Assembly (NCBI GenBank): GCA_964059195.1
Contig: CAXKWD010000004.1
Location: forward strand, 120,190,043 to 120,254,042
DNA: 64,000 nucleotides
From: Ectobius pallidus
Lineage: Eukaryota; Arthropoda; Insecta; Blattodea; Ectobiidae
Direction: 5' to 3'
Below the pieces are notes generated by a model that saw only the letters and a program-made list of their open reading frames with translations, searched no databases and was not told the origin of the DNA. The first letter of the stretch is position 1. Every line of letters begins with the position of its first letter. Made by a program: the position numbers and the translations under genes. This document shows, piece by piece, positions 35,585 through 47,101 of the stretch.

Positions 35585-35822
35585 CCGTAGTCTATTGTGT
35601 TGTACTAGCAATACTGTTTCCAGCTCCCAGAGTGACCAGTTCGAGGGGTGGTATTACCTAACTTTCTCTTTTAAGCAATAAAACATGTTTCACCCCACAG
35701 TTAAGCTGCAGCTTTTGATTTATGAAGATAAGTAGGCCTATTGACATGCAATGATGGCTAGTGTAAAATGAAAAGTCTTGAACGGTCAGGCGTTAGATGT
35801 TTTGCTACGCGGTGTTCACCAC
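35585..35822. other. Intergenic flank
   Basis: The stretch begins with the right CCGT target copy of gypsy and ends with the left TTCACCAC target copy of the hAT MITE. No gene seen. Confidence 0.5.
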
Positions 35823-36093
35823 CAGTGGCGGACGCAGGGGGGGATAGGGGGGTTACATCCCCCCCCCCCGAAATTTGAAAAAAGTACTTTAATTGGCCAG
35901 TTTTATAAACTAATTGTATATGTAACTTAAGTTGATTAATTTTTTTTAGTATTCTTTCTACCTGTTCAAATCCCCCCCCCGAAAAAAATTTCTGCGTCCG
36001 CCACTGTATGTAAGTTGATTAATTTTTTTAGTATTCTTTCTACCTGTTCAAATCCCCCCCCCCCCCCGAAAAAAATTTCTGCGTCCGCCACTG
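35823..36093. mobile_element. hAT-type MITE, 271 bp
   Basis: Terminal inverted repeats CAGTGGCGGACGCAG and CTGCGTCCGCCACTG are flanked by an 8-bp target duplication TTCACCAC (35815-35822 and 36094-36101). Both are hAT hallmarks. The right half carries a tandem duplication of about 80 bp, each ending in a C-run, GAAAAAAATTTCTGCGTCCG and CCACTG. No coding capacity; it must have been moved by a hAT transposase encoded elsewhere. Confidence 0.93.
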
Positions 36094-36101
36094 TTCACCA
36101 C

Positions 36102-36544
36102 ATATCAGTAGAGACTTCCAAAAACACACACACAACTCGTAACTGAGTATGGAGTATTGGTTAATGGACTCCGAAAGGAAAGTAAAAACAATTAAAAACT
36201 TTGTTACTGGTTGAAAAAATAATTGCTTGCTGTCTATTACTGTATTATGAGTGGTTCAATGATTCACAGTAACGTATTATTTGATGAATAAACAGCTTTT
36301 AATTCTGTTCTGTAGTGTATTATCTTATATATGAATAAATAACCTTCAGTTAATTCTTTCGGCTGTTATTATCAATCGGTTATTATTATCAGATTTATTG
36401 CGTCCCGAAGTGATCACAATAAGCAGCGTGCACTGTTGTTCTTATAACTGGAGGCCATTGAATACAAAGAAGATGTACTTTTGGGGGGGGGGGGGAAACA
36501 ACATTGAAATAACTTCTCTGGCTACCTATGAACACCACATGTAT
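36102..36544. other. Intergenic, no gene seen
   Basis: Contains a G-run near 36483-36494. Nothing else recognised. Confidence 0.45.
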
Positions 36545-37325
36545 TCTGTCATTCTCGTTAAATATCCAGCGTTTCAGAATTTGGTACTGAAGTTATGTAT
36601 GCTTCTAGATCCGACTTAAGTGAGTAGGCCTAAATCTACTTGAAAAAGAAATGAGCTTTATGATATAAGACATAGACCACGCAACACACGAGTTCAAACT
36701 ATCTTCCCGTTTAATGTTTCTGATGTCTAGCAACACAATTGTAACTTACATGAGTGTTGTAGCTAATAAAATTATTCTAAGCCAGCTATGTGTTTCCTCG
36801 TTATCTTTGAGCTTGAAATAAACAGCGTTAAAGTTAAAAAAAAATGGGTATTCATTGTTTTCATTCTGTTTTATGTCAGCCAAAGAAAAATCATGACACT
36901 TCTATGCATATTTCTGTCCAGAAACATCTTATATTTTTATACTTCTAGTTTTCCGTATATTAACGACATTTGCATAAACAATAATTATTCTTATGATAAT
37001 GTAATAAACTACATCTACTTAACATAAACTGGTGTTCTATAATACTAAAGCCTGAACGAAGTGGAACCTTTTAACCAAGGCAAAACAATTCCATTTTGCT
37101 ATTATAACAATATTATTGCACCCTTCCTTCTTGTCTACAGTCGAGTATAGTATGTTTATTTAACTGCATAACCAGAGCGTGCGAACGTGGACGCGAAGGA
37201 TAGGATTTTGTGTTATTCCTTTCAACTTTAATGTAGCATTCTTTGTGATTAATTTCACATAAATTTCAGTCAATGGTTCTAAAGGAACAACAGACGTTAG
37301 CTTCCGTTATCGCTGCTGGGTATTA

Positions 37326-37351
37326 AACAAGACAAGACAAGACAAGACACC
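37326..37351. repeat. ACAAG microsatellite
   Basis: About five units of ACAAG occur where the left duplication copy has only AACAAAGC, so expansion is specific to this copy. Confidence 0.8.
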
Positions 37352-37454
37352 GATTCTTTGCACCGATTTGTCGAAATAGTTCACTTTATATTATGACTAG
37401 CTGACCCATCAATGCTTCGCATTGTTTGATTTATGTATATATAGGTTAAGTGTA

Positions 37455-37758
37455 AAGTGAAGTGTGTTCCCTATTACAGGCCATGGAGGCCCAGAGGGTT
37501 CCAGGAGGTTGAGGCTCCCAGATTTTTAGACATTCGGCACATGAAGGTGGTAAGGTTGTCAGCCTTACGCACCGGCCACCTTTACCCCCAGGATTGCTCC
37601 TGGTACTCATTTCTGTTAGAGGCTGAGTCGACCCCAGGGCCATAGTGTCACCAGAAGGATTAGGCCAATTGAAAAATTCCAACGACCTCATCGGGAATCG
37701 AACCCGCGACCTTCCGGTTTGTAGCGCAGCGCCTCAACCACTACGCTACGGCGTACCC
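37455..37758 (-). repeat. Full tRNA-derived SINE, family A
   Basis: The 14-bp target duplication ATAGGTTAAGTGTA flanks it (37441-37454 and 37759-37772). On the minus strand the head shows box A-like TAGCGTAGTGGTTGAGGCGC (37730-37749) and box B GGTTCGATTCC (37694-37704). The body is about 240 bp and the tail is ACTTCACTT-like. RNA polymerase III transcription and LINE-mediated retroposition are expected from the family type. Confidence 0.92.
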
Positions 37759-37937
37759 ATAGGTTAAGTGTACACACTTTAAAGTCGATTAGATGTAGCC
37801 TACTTATATAAATCATCAGCCGTCCAGCCAACACGGTGGACGTATTTATATTCCACATACTCCACCCGTAGTTTACTCTGATTATGTCTTAAAAAATGTA
37901 ATCGTTCTGTTTCAATTTTGGCAAACATGTAGTAAAT

Positions 37938-38385
37938 AGCTGCCCGTAAGGGATGCTTTCGCTCATCTCACGCAGCGGGCTCCGATTCGAATACTGGTCG
38001 GGACAAGTTACCAAGGTAGAGTTTTTTCCGGGATTTTTCCTCACCTGTGAGACAAATGTCTGGTAACTTTAGGCCCTAGTGGTCTCCGGATGTCATCTGG
38101 CAGCCATTATCATCATCATCCCATCCTCGCCTTGTTCAGAGTGAGTTTGTAAATGATGTATCTCGTCCTATATGTTTGTGTTGTCTCGGAGGTGGCCCCG
38201 GCATTTGGCTGATCACTTATCCGGGAGGCCCTCCATGTGCTTGTCTGGTCAAGAAAGTATGTATGTGATCCATAGATAATCCCTCTCCCGACAGGTCGCG
38301 GCCTTGTAAGGCCCGGGCAACGTGGGTCGCTTAAATGACCCCAAAAGGGAGGGGTAGAAACTCAGGTAAAGATAGAGAGATAATA
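37938..38385 (+). repeat. tRNA-derived SINE, family B
   Basis: A tRNA-like head ends in a box B GATTCGAATA (37984-37993). The body matches 445-826 in reverse. A reading frame across it is incidental. The copy is inserted within the ACTAGCTG repeat. Confidence 0.75.
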
Positions 38386-38432
38386 TGGTATATAGAAATT
38401 AATCAGGAAATTATATCTATTGATACTGTATG

Positions 38433-38575
38433 AACTACCTGGGGGTAAAGGCGGCCGGTGCGTAAGACTGACAACCTTACCACCTTCACCTCCCGATTGT
38501 CTAAAAATCCAGGAGCATCAACTTCTTGGAACCCTCTGGGCCTCCGTGGCCTGTAATAGGGAACACTTTACTTAC
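38433..38575 (+). repeat. SINE family A, 3' fragment
   Basis: About 140 bp match the 3' half of 37455-37758 in the opposite orientation: GGTAAAGGCGGCCGGTGCGT, CTTACCACCTTCAC, CTCTGGGCCTCCGTGGCCTG and TAATAGGGAAC. The tRNA head is missing. Confidence 0.8.
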
Positions 38576-39945
38576 TATCTTTCGCAATGCAGTCCTAGCC
38601 TAGCTATAAGAAAAGAGTTCAACTCTTAAGAATAGAACCCAGGACCTTCTAAATTTACTTCGTGTCAAAAAATAGTTGATAATAATCTTTAGGAATTCTA
38701 TTGATAGCCTTTCTCATAATTTTATATCTATCAGGTCTACATGAAATCACAGTGTCATGCCAAGCCACCTTTGTAATTTAAAAAAAAAAATGTTGTCATG
38801 GGGATTGTATACATGCAGTATGAATTCCTTTTGGTGAATTTCATAACTTTACAACCCTATTTTGGCCCTTATAGGCCCTTAGAGGCCAAAGATTTTGAAA
38901 TCCTTTCTTAGTGCACCTCTAGAGCCTATGATCAATATGTGTACCAAGTTTCACGTTCCTAGGCTGTATGGTTTTTGAGAAACTGTGATCAGTCAGTGAG
39001 TGAGTCAGTGGGTTTTGGCTTTTATATATAGAGATAATTCTTTTTTATACATTGACTTTGATAGGCTGTATCCGTTGGTGAACATTGGTCAGGGCGGCTT
39101 TAATCAATATGATCATGGTCTTTCTCATATCCCAAGAATTTAATTTTTGTGAAGATCTGGTCTGTGGTCCTATGATTTTCTTTAATCATTTTTCACTTCG
39201 CTACATAATAACGTCATGAATCCTTTCCTTCTTTCGGAGTCATCTTGTGCGTCGTGTTCGAGTCTCTGTTTCAGTTCAGATGCAGTCCTGTAGATTTGTT
39301 GAATTTTGTTTTAAATTAATACTTCATTCAAAATTTTCACTTTATACTATCATTTTAAAAACTTCATTTATACGCAGTCACTTCCGGCGTTGCCCTGTTA
39401 AATGGGAGATCCCGCAGAAACTGTTGATCACCAATCCAATTATTCGTTCTGATAGAAGCCTTGTTAATTTTGTGTATCCTGCAGAAATGAGAGGGCCTTT
39501 TTAAAGTATTACTATCACTAATTTTAATTTTAATCTAACATACAGCATACAGTAGAAAGATGAAAAATGATTTCTGTAAACCGAAATTAAGATAGTTTTA
39601 AAATGATAATTAGTTAATTTCTAAACAGTATAATTTGAATGTTGGTATACTAAGCCTATATTAATTTATTAATCGTAAAATTAAAACTGTACAGTAGCCT
39701 ATATTCATATGCAATACCTTTCACTGAATATTAGTTAATTGCTGTGATGAATGTTTTCATTCTCCTACTCTTTGTTTTCAGATTTTGAAATCCATATTAA
39801 AGACGTTTTTATCTTTAATGTTTTGATAATACCATTATTTTTAATTTTCATTTATTTATACGCAAATCCGCATCCTGTTTCCATGTAAGCTGATCTGGAA
39901 ATGTAATGGATTGTTTAATCTTGTAAAATTTAGCATTAAAATATA

Positions 39946-41030
39946 TTTATTCTGTTGATAGAATTGCCTTCATTCACTCCTTAAATGGGTCAAAAGTATG
40001 TTATGAGTTATGGCTTATGACGCATACTGTAGCTTTATTTCCTATTTCCGGTTTTATATTTCACGTTTAATCAAAATATTCATTATTTCATTATTTGCAT
40101 TGAAATAGTATTAATATTTGTGGTTAACTACTATAAAATTATATTTAACGTAAGTTTATCATTAAAATCAACATCAACTTAACGAAAGGTTACGTCATAG
40201 ATACTAACAGAGAACTGATTGCATTTAGCGTATGTGTCATTCAAGTTTCTTTGTATAGAGATATCATATTTGGAGATGATCTTGCTTTATCAATAGTACC
40301 TTGGCGAAAGCTAACTGTGAAATAATGGATTTAAACCAGATTCACTTCTATTCTCGGTAGACCTTTTTATACGCTGTCAGTTCGTTTTATAGCCATAACC
40401 CACAACTTAAAGCAATTGCGATTTTATACGACCTTTTGTTGTTTTCATCAGCATTATGATGTACCATTTTCTAAACTTCCAGGGTATAAAACTTTTTAAA
40501 ATTGTAAATAACATGTTGTCATAATAATAAAGGAAAATCTAGCCCATTTCAAAGTTGAGCGCATGTAAATAAATGCACGTGACTTGAACCGCAGCACATA
40601 TCAAGCTACAAGACAATAGTGTCCAATAGTTAATTTGTTTTATAACTGGAAAAGGTCATAACATTTCACAAAAAATAGTAAAAACATCAACTTTTGACAT
40701 ATTTTTCAGTTTATGGCGGCGTAGTAATGAACATAGTACCGTACTCATAACAAGCCAAGCTAGGGTGGCTCTTTCCAAACTTTGAAAGTGGAGGACATGT
40801 TTAGCCTACATAAACCAGAGAATAATACGTGGTGAGAACCTATCTTAAAAACGTAAGAATTACATTTTGACTCCTCTTATATCGTGTATTTTGTGAGATC
40901 GCGGATTCTATCTCGGCCCATGTCGATAGCATGTCAAAAACAAAATTCCGGCAAACCGGCAACGGTCACAGACATAAGTTACAGTATATCCCCGTTGTTA
41001 CCAACCAACCTTTATGCCGGTTGTCGACCA
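39946..41030. other. Intergenic, no gene seen
   Basis: No coding or repeat boundary recognised in this stretch. Confidence 0.45.
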
Positions 41031-41190
41031 AGAGCTAAGCTAACTTAGCTTTGCTTAGCTCACATTCAGTGAAGGATTTCATATACAGTTGTGCCCGATT
41101 TCATATGTAGTTTTGTCGGCACAACTACGATACATATGAAATCCCGCACTGTATGTGAGCTAAGCTAAGCTAACTTATTGCTTCAGACGG
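41031..41190. mobile_element. Small foldback element
   Basis: GCTTAGCTCACATTCAGTGA (about 41062) with the following GGATTTCATATACAGTTGTG is answered by the inverse ACAACTACGATACATATGAA then CCCGCACTGTATGTGAGCTA (about 41121-41165). The arms are about 50 bp with a short GCC..TCGG loop. AGCTAAGCTAACTTA sits on both outer sides. No coding capacity. Confidence 0.65.
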
Positions 41191-42090
41191 AACAGCAGAA
41201 ACTTACATAATGCTTAATAATTATGAAGAAATGACGAATATAAATGCCTATTTTTTATTGGTATTCTTTACTAACAATGCTTATTCATGGCATGTAGACC
41301 TACATGACTGAGAGTACTTCTGGTCAATTGTTGCAAATTTTAAGCTTTATTTTAAATTACTCCACCTGTTGACGATTTATATATTTTGTCCATTCTGCGG
41401 ACATAATAAAAAATAAATTTTTGTGCAATTATAAGATATATTTATGGTTCAGCGCCAAAAATAAATTACTGTTCTGCATGAGTTAGTGCATGTAGTGCAT
41501 GTAGTTCAGTGACATGAAACTCTGTACATGGAGAGCTCAAAAACGAGTTTATCGAATTTTGCACACTTCCGGTTAACTGGAAGTAACTCCAACTCTATTA
41601 TTTTAAATGGAACACCCAATATATTTTTATATTTTCGAATAGTGCTCATTGGGCGCTTTTCAGAAGGTACCCATATGAGATACTTCAATGCAAATTTATT
41701 GTGGAATTAGGTATACACTATTATTTTCTTTTTGTATGTAATTCAGTAATAGATTTGACTGAATTTGGCTTCCGGTAGTTTGATTAATCATTTAGGTCTA
41801 TTGTATTTAATAGCTTGAAGAGAAAAAACATAGTAGGCCCATCATACATTGTTTTTGAACATTAAATCTCCGAAATTCATGCTGTGTAGGCATGTGGTTG
41901 TCACTGAACCACATGCTTCAAAAGTTATTTAGGTGTGCGGGACTTTTAACGAACCCTGTATGTTGTTATATAATGACTGAAACTACGGCCCTTTTTATAT
42001 TTTACTCAGATTTTGGAACTTTTCATAGGCCTTCTCGTGAGCATGTACATTGGGGATATATTTTTAACGTATGTGTGCTTTATTTAACGT
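41191..42090. other. Intergenic with a probable repeat fragment
   Basis: No gene seen. About 41500-41710 contains the near-palindrome ACTTCCGGTTAACTGGAAGT (41567-41586) followed by AACTCCAACTCTATTATTTT, which looks like a dispersed insect repeat. Class unknown. Confidence 0.35.
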
Positions 42091-42094
42091 CTGC

Positions 42095-42460
42095 ATAAGA
42101 AAGTATTGGGATCTAAAAGAGATGAAAATGGAGACTGGAAAAAAACTGCATAACCTGTACACTTCACCGAATATATTAAGGATAGTTAAATCACAAATAA
42201 TGAAATGGGTTGGACATGTTCCGCACATGAGGGAAGAAAGACATATACTCTCGCACATATAAACTAGCTCCTTTTTAAGTTACATTTTGAGCTCTTCTGT
42301 AATAGATTAATGCTTACTACGGGGATGATTATGTCAGATTATGTCCGAAGGGAAAATTCCATTTGGAAGACCTAGACGTAGGTGGGAGGACAGTATCATA
42401 ATAAATTTAAAGGGGGTAGGATTTGCGAGAGATGATTGGGTGGCCTTTGCAATGTGTAAT
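42095..42460 (+). pseudogene. C-terminal relic of an RTE-like non-LTR retrotransposon, copy 1
   Basis: The frame reads LHNLYTSPNILRIVKSQIMK (42148-42207), WVGHVPHMREERH, then GKIPFGRPRRRWED and GVGFARDDW (42345-42440). This matches the common C-terminal tail of RTE-type elements (LY.SP.I.R.IKSRR..W.GHV.RM, then G.RPLGRPRRRW.D). An extra stretch at about 42255-42335 breaks the frame. No RT domain is present. Confidence 0.75.
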
Positions 42461-42824
42461 GTAGTCTTCTTTGTTGCATCTATTTACTTTATCTACTATG
42501 CCTTCTATTTTTATATTATGTCCTTTGTTAAATCTACCTAACCTATTTCTATAATGGTTTCCTCTCAATACTGTGGTCACATACTAGTTTCACTCGTGTT
42601 ATTAATACTACTTCTATATTCTCTTCACAGTGATGAGTCAAATGTATAGGCCTAATATTAAAATATTTTAAAGTATGCAAAGTAGAGCATATGTGAAGAA
42701 CAGAGTATCTGAATTATGATTTTTTTTACTAAGATTTCATTGAAGTTACTTGATTTTAAAGTGTCCGTAGACCTAAGCTGAAAAATATAAAATACTTAAG
42801 AAACGTAATGAATCGTAATGTGAA

Positions 42825-43170
42825 CCTGAGAGAGATGAAAATGGAGACTGCATAACGATGAGCTTTATAACCTGCACTCTTCACCGAATATATTAAGGGT
42901 ATTTAAATCACGGAGGATAAAGTGGGTTGGATGTTTCGCGCATGTGGGGGGAAAGACATCTAAACAATACTGACTGGGAGACGCGAAGGGAGGAGACTAC
43001 TTGGAAGACCTAGACGTAGGTGGGAGAACAATACTAGAATAGATTTAAGGGAAGTAGGATTTGCGAGGGATGATTGATGGAGTTAGCTCTGAGTAAGGTT
43101 AAATGGCAGATTCATATAAGCAGGGCAGTGAACCTCCGGGTTCCATAAAATAGACAATATTCCTTTACCT
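42825..43170 (+). pseudogene. C-terminal relic of an RTE-like non-LTR retrotransposon, copy 2
   Basis: The same tail as at 42.1 kb: NDELYNLHSSPNILRVFKSR, RIKWVG, then LGRPRRRWENNTRIDLREVG and FARDD, ending NLRVP near 43140. Frameshifts occur after WVG and near 43070. It is followed by an AAGTAAGTAAATGAA tail typical of such elements' 3' ends. Confidence 0.75.
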
Positions 43171-43199
43171 TGCTTAGGAATTGTCTATTGCAATTAAAT

Positions 43200-45336
43200 A
43201 AGTAAGTAAATGAACAAGTTCAAGTGAAACATACACTGGTAACACAAATGGAACTCGTTAACTAACTGCTGATGACAGTCTCAGTCAAATCATCGTTTTT
43301 TTGTTATGGTTTTATTTGGGGGGGAAGGCGATTTATCTACGCCTGCATTGCTGTATTATTTTAATATTCTTTATAACTCACTATTGACACATATTTCCCC
43401 TATTTTTTAACCATAGAAACTATTTATACAATAATCATGCACCCATCAAGTGGATGATTATTTTATAACTCTTGAGATAGAGTCAAGTAAATGGCACTTC
43501 CTGTTCAGGTTCTTCACAGCATGCGAACTTGATAAGCTGCAAGCAAACATCCTCACAGAAATTGATCAATAATATAAGCAGCTATCTAATTTCTGGTTTA
43601 GTCTAGCCTAATGTATAGGTCTGGTTCACAGAGCAGTGAACGTGAAGGTCTATTCTGTGACATAATGGAATGTTAGAGTGGTCTGTAGTGTATGTGTGTC
43701 TGCCCGACGACCGTGGAACAATAATGTGGCATTTCACCATCAGTAAGCTTAATATAATATGAAGATGGGAGAGTGATCAAGTTAATGTATTTGCGGCATA
43801 TACAGACTCAGCCATGGTTCATATGACGTCACTGCTCCTATGACATTGTGCCACTAACTTAACATGCAATTTGTTTTAACCACCTTTATTTCACGCACTC
43901 TAATGTTAACAAAAATTATTTATTACACTCATGGGAGCCAATTAGTCTATAAGACCTTGTATTGATATGTTGTGTTACGAGATAAATTTAAAGTGAAATG
44001 GAAAATAATTTTATGACTTATAGTGGGTGAAACTTCTACGAAAGGTTGGAAGTTTAATAGTGGCAACACATCTATAAAATCAAGGTGAATTATAGGAAGT
44101 TCAAATCGCTTTTGTTGGATGTTGGTTTGATATCCAGCATACTTCAGAGCAAACAGGATCCTTCTATCACTACGAATGACTTCCCAGTAACCAGAAGAAA
44201 TTGAGCTGGCTCTATCAACCGGTCTAAAATGAATTTTGGATCTGACAGAAAGTCAATGATTTCACAATAATATGCAATAACATAATGATTTTTCAAGATT
44301 GGTTAAAAAATTTACTCATTTTTATGAATGATGAGTATAACTTATGAATGAACCTCTGTCGCAAAAAATAGGACTACTTGCAGTCTTTGAGATACCTTAT
44401 ACTAAAGAAGAATGGACAATCTAATTACAATTGAATTTTCTTAAGAAAACACATTTAAATAATAATGGAAATAGAAACATCAGAGCAACATTATGAATTT
44501 TCATATTATAAAGTTAAATGTGTGCAACAGAACTTGCAGGAAATGTTTAAGCAGAAGGCATTCTGCACTCAACACAAGTAACTCTGGTATTTCATCGTTC
44601 ACTCTAGAACACAAACTACAAACCACAATTTAGAAAGCTTTCTTCCAGGCTATGTGGGAGGGAATCTTTGAAGCTATTTGCTATATTTTATACTGAAATA
44701 TCGAAGCAACGTTTCCTTGGAAGCCGAGACTCAGGTGATGTTCACAAGGGAGGGAAGGATGTCTTGAATAAAATTTGCGAGTGAAAGGACAAACAAGCCT
44801 GGACTTCTAATATGTAAATAATTTTAAAAGTTATTACTGCATTGAAAAAAAAAAACTTAGAACTATATCAGGAGAGTGAAAAAATAACTGATGGGGGCAC
44901 TCAGTTGAGTTAAGGAATCCCCTTTGTTTTGATATAATACTAAACAATCCATTATTCTATATTCAAACTGTCTGTACTGAATAATGCATAGAAGAGACGA
45001 GGCGAACTGCTCTGGTGCAAGAATAGATTCATCCTCTTCATCAGAGATGAAATCATGGAAATCTTGTGTGATGCCACAAACTGCATAGCGAGGTTACTGA
45101 AAACATCCCTTGCGAGTAATAAACGTTGTTTTCGTTATTATGCGAGGGTTCTGCTAAGGCAGACCGGTGAATTTTGTGTGCATCTGTCTATGAGCAGTCT
45201 AATTAAAAAAGGGAAGAAACATTAATACTTATAACGTAGATAATTTGGACATTAGGCAATAAGTTACATCCCACATTTCCTTAATGATATATGAATTTTG
45301 AATTCCATTGTGAGGTTGGTACTAGTGTTTCATAAT
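43200..45336. other. Intergenic, no gene seen
   Basis: No gene in about 2.1 kb. An exact 28-bp sequence at 45067-45094 recurs at 49038-49065. Confidence 0.45.
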
Positions 45337-45345
45337 GATTGCTAC

Positions 45346-45814
45346 CAAGATCAGTAAACTATACAGGTTGCGTATTCCGGGATAGACCAATCGCAGCACT
45401 TGAGTGCGTGACGTCACAAGATTCCAAATCTCGCAATTCCCAGTTTTTGCTCAGTCTAGAAAATCTTACATCGCGTGATTAAACTCGTAACCTTTAATCA
45501 ACCCTTGGTCGGATTCCTGTGAAATTTGTACAGAAATAATCTACACACATCAGCCCTACTGACGGTTAAAACAGAGCCTTAAAAAAGCGGACACGAATGT
45601 TTTTATTTCATTTTATAAACATCACCCGTTACACAAAATTCATGGAGGGAGAAGCAAATTTCACTATGCGACAATTTTTTGTATTTTTGTGTCCCGAAAA
45701 AACTTCAAGCGAGAAAGTTTTAGTGAAATAATTGAATTTTAATACAAATGAAGTTCCAGCCCTATACCTCGAATGGTTTACGAGTAATTGAGTGGTAATT
45801 ATTCCGAGCGCTTC
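45346..45814. repeat. Left inverted repeat of the P-like element
   Basis: Matches the reverse complement of 47102-47584 with scattered differences; the identity ends at GCGCTTC. The following 45840-46020 is a diverged second copy of the module at 45640-45815 (ACTATGCGA...GGTTTACGAGTAAT...), giving a tandem pair on the left only. Confidence 0.85.
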
Positions 45815-46689
45815 AGTTGTGACGACCGTGAAATGTTCAGGAAGAAGCATATTTGACTATGCGAAATTTTTTTGTATTTCTGTGACCAGAAAATGATTCG
45901 AGCATGTAAGCTTTAGGGAAATATTTGAATTTTATTATACATCAAGTACCACGTTTATATCTTGAATGGTTTACGAGTAATAGAGTAGTAATTACTCTAG
46001 GCGCTAAAGCTATGGAAACGGAACAGAGGTCTTTTTGTTCTATAAAATAGACCTATTAGCAATTACGTAAAAATCCTTAAATATTTTAGTCATGGACTCA
46101 ATAATAAAGGATATTAACTGGCTACTTGTACCCATACTAAAAGATTGACCCTTTGAAACTAAATTAATTTGGAAGACTTCAACAGACGCCGGCCGTGAAA
46201 GCCTAAATACTTATAATTAATTATTTTTAATAAATCATTAAATTATAAAAAGAGTGCCGACATGAATACCTATAACAATATAAGTGAATAATAGTCGCAA
46301 AAGATTTAATAAAATATAATTTAGCCTGGTTAAATCCATGGGCCCTTTACTCCGTGATCTACCGAGAGCTGTGAATATTAATCTTCAATAATTCTTCAAT
46401 CTTCAATCTTCAGCTGTGAATATTAATCTTCAATCTTCTTCAGAAGAAACGCCAAATATTGCCTTGCTGCAGACTAATTTCCATTCCTCAATAAAAAAAT
46501 ACGCTTTCCAGTGCAGTTAAAGAATTAATGTTCAATAATTATATTCTTCGGAGGTACCTTTTTATTTAGTCATCCCGACATAGCTGCTCATATAAAGGCA
46601 AACAAAGTTCTGTAGTCCTAAAAGCCCATGTAAATATGATTAATAACAATTACAATATTAATACTAATAAGAATAGTATAATATATTAT

Positions 46690-46950
46690 TTACCTTTTTC
46701 TCTTAGTTTTTTTCCCTTGGTAAATTCAGCAGTTCAGCTTTGAAATCCCTTTCGTAATCCTGGTCCGTGAACTGGAACAAACTATACTTGTATCAGGATT
46801 CCTAGAATCATTTCTTCGGCAAGCAACAATCCATTGCTTGCGAACATCTTTGATTTTTGGAAAGACGTGGAACGAAATGTTACAGTCAAGCTTCTTGCAA
46901 TCTGAGAAATTACTGTTACACACTGCCACAGCACATCTCTGGCCCGACAT
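46690..46950 (-). pseudogene. THAP-domain exon of a P-like transposase, broken
   Basis: THAP is a C2CH zinc-finger DNA-binding domain at the N-terminus of P-element transposases. From the ATG at 46950 the frame reads MSGQRCAVAVCNSN (Cys6 and Cys11), ISFHVFPK, RKQWIVACRR (Trp of the fold) and SIVCSS. In an intact domain C-x2-H follows at this point, but a small deletion removes the His position and shifts the frame. The next frame then reads FTDQDYERDFKAELLNLP, the usual THAP continuation, and AAAAAGGTAAAT near 46692 looks like an exon-end splice donor. The rest of the transposase is missing. Function as a DNA-binding protein is unlikely. Confidence 0.85.
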
Positions 46951-47101
46951 AATGGTTTAGTTATTTGCACATTCTAAAGCACTTTCTAATAAGTACTATT
47001 AAAAACAATATGTATTGGTAATCTCTATCCTAAAAGACTACGGTCAAGCGGCCGAGATCAGTAGCCTTGTCAGCGGCACCGTGCTCTCTACTGTCCTTCT
47101 C

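Larger units (their letters stand above)
37398..39032 (+). repeat. Interspersed ACTAGCTG repeat, interrupted by SINEs
   Basis: The start ACTAGCTGACCCATCAATGC (37398) and end AGTCAGTGAGTGAGTCAGTG then TTTATATATAGAG (about 38985-39032) match the architecture of the repeat at about 47815-48830 (ACTAGCTGAAAAGGTCCGGC... TTTATATATTAGAT). Both have a 3' microsatellite-like tract. Class unknown; no protein is encoded. Three SINE pieces sit inside. Confidence 0.55.
36545..39945 (+). repeat. Ancient segmental duplication, right copy
   Basis: Collinear with 18519-21040, including sequence on both sides of the LARD insertion point (ATGTGTAC-CTCCATTACATATTC on the left copy against ATGTATTCTGTCATTC...AAATATCC here). 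It is longer because an ACTAGCTG repeat with nested SINEs (37398-39032) interrupts it. No gene was recognised. Confidence 0.7.

Noticed and set aside
37690..37760. tRNA gene-like sequence
   Set aside because: It has polymerase III boxes but no complete cloverleaf, and belongs to a SINE with a target duplication.
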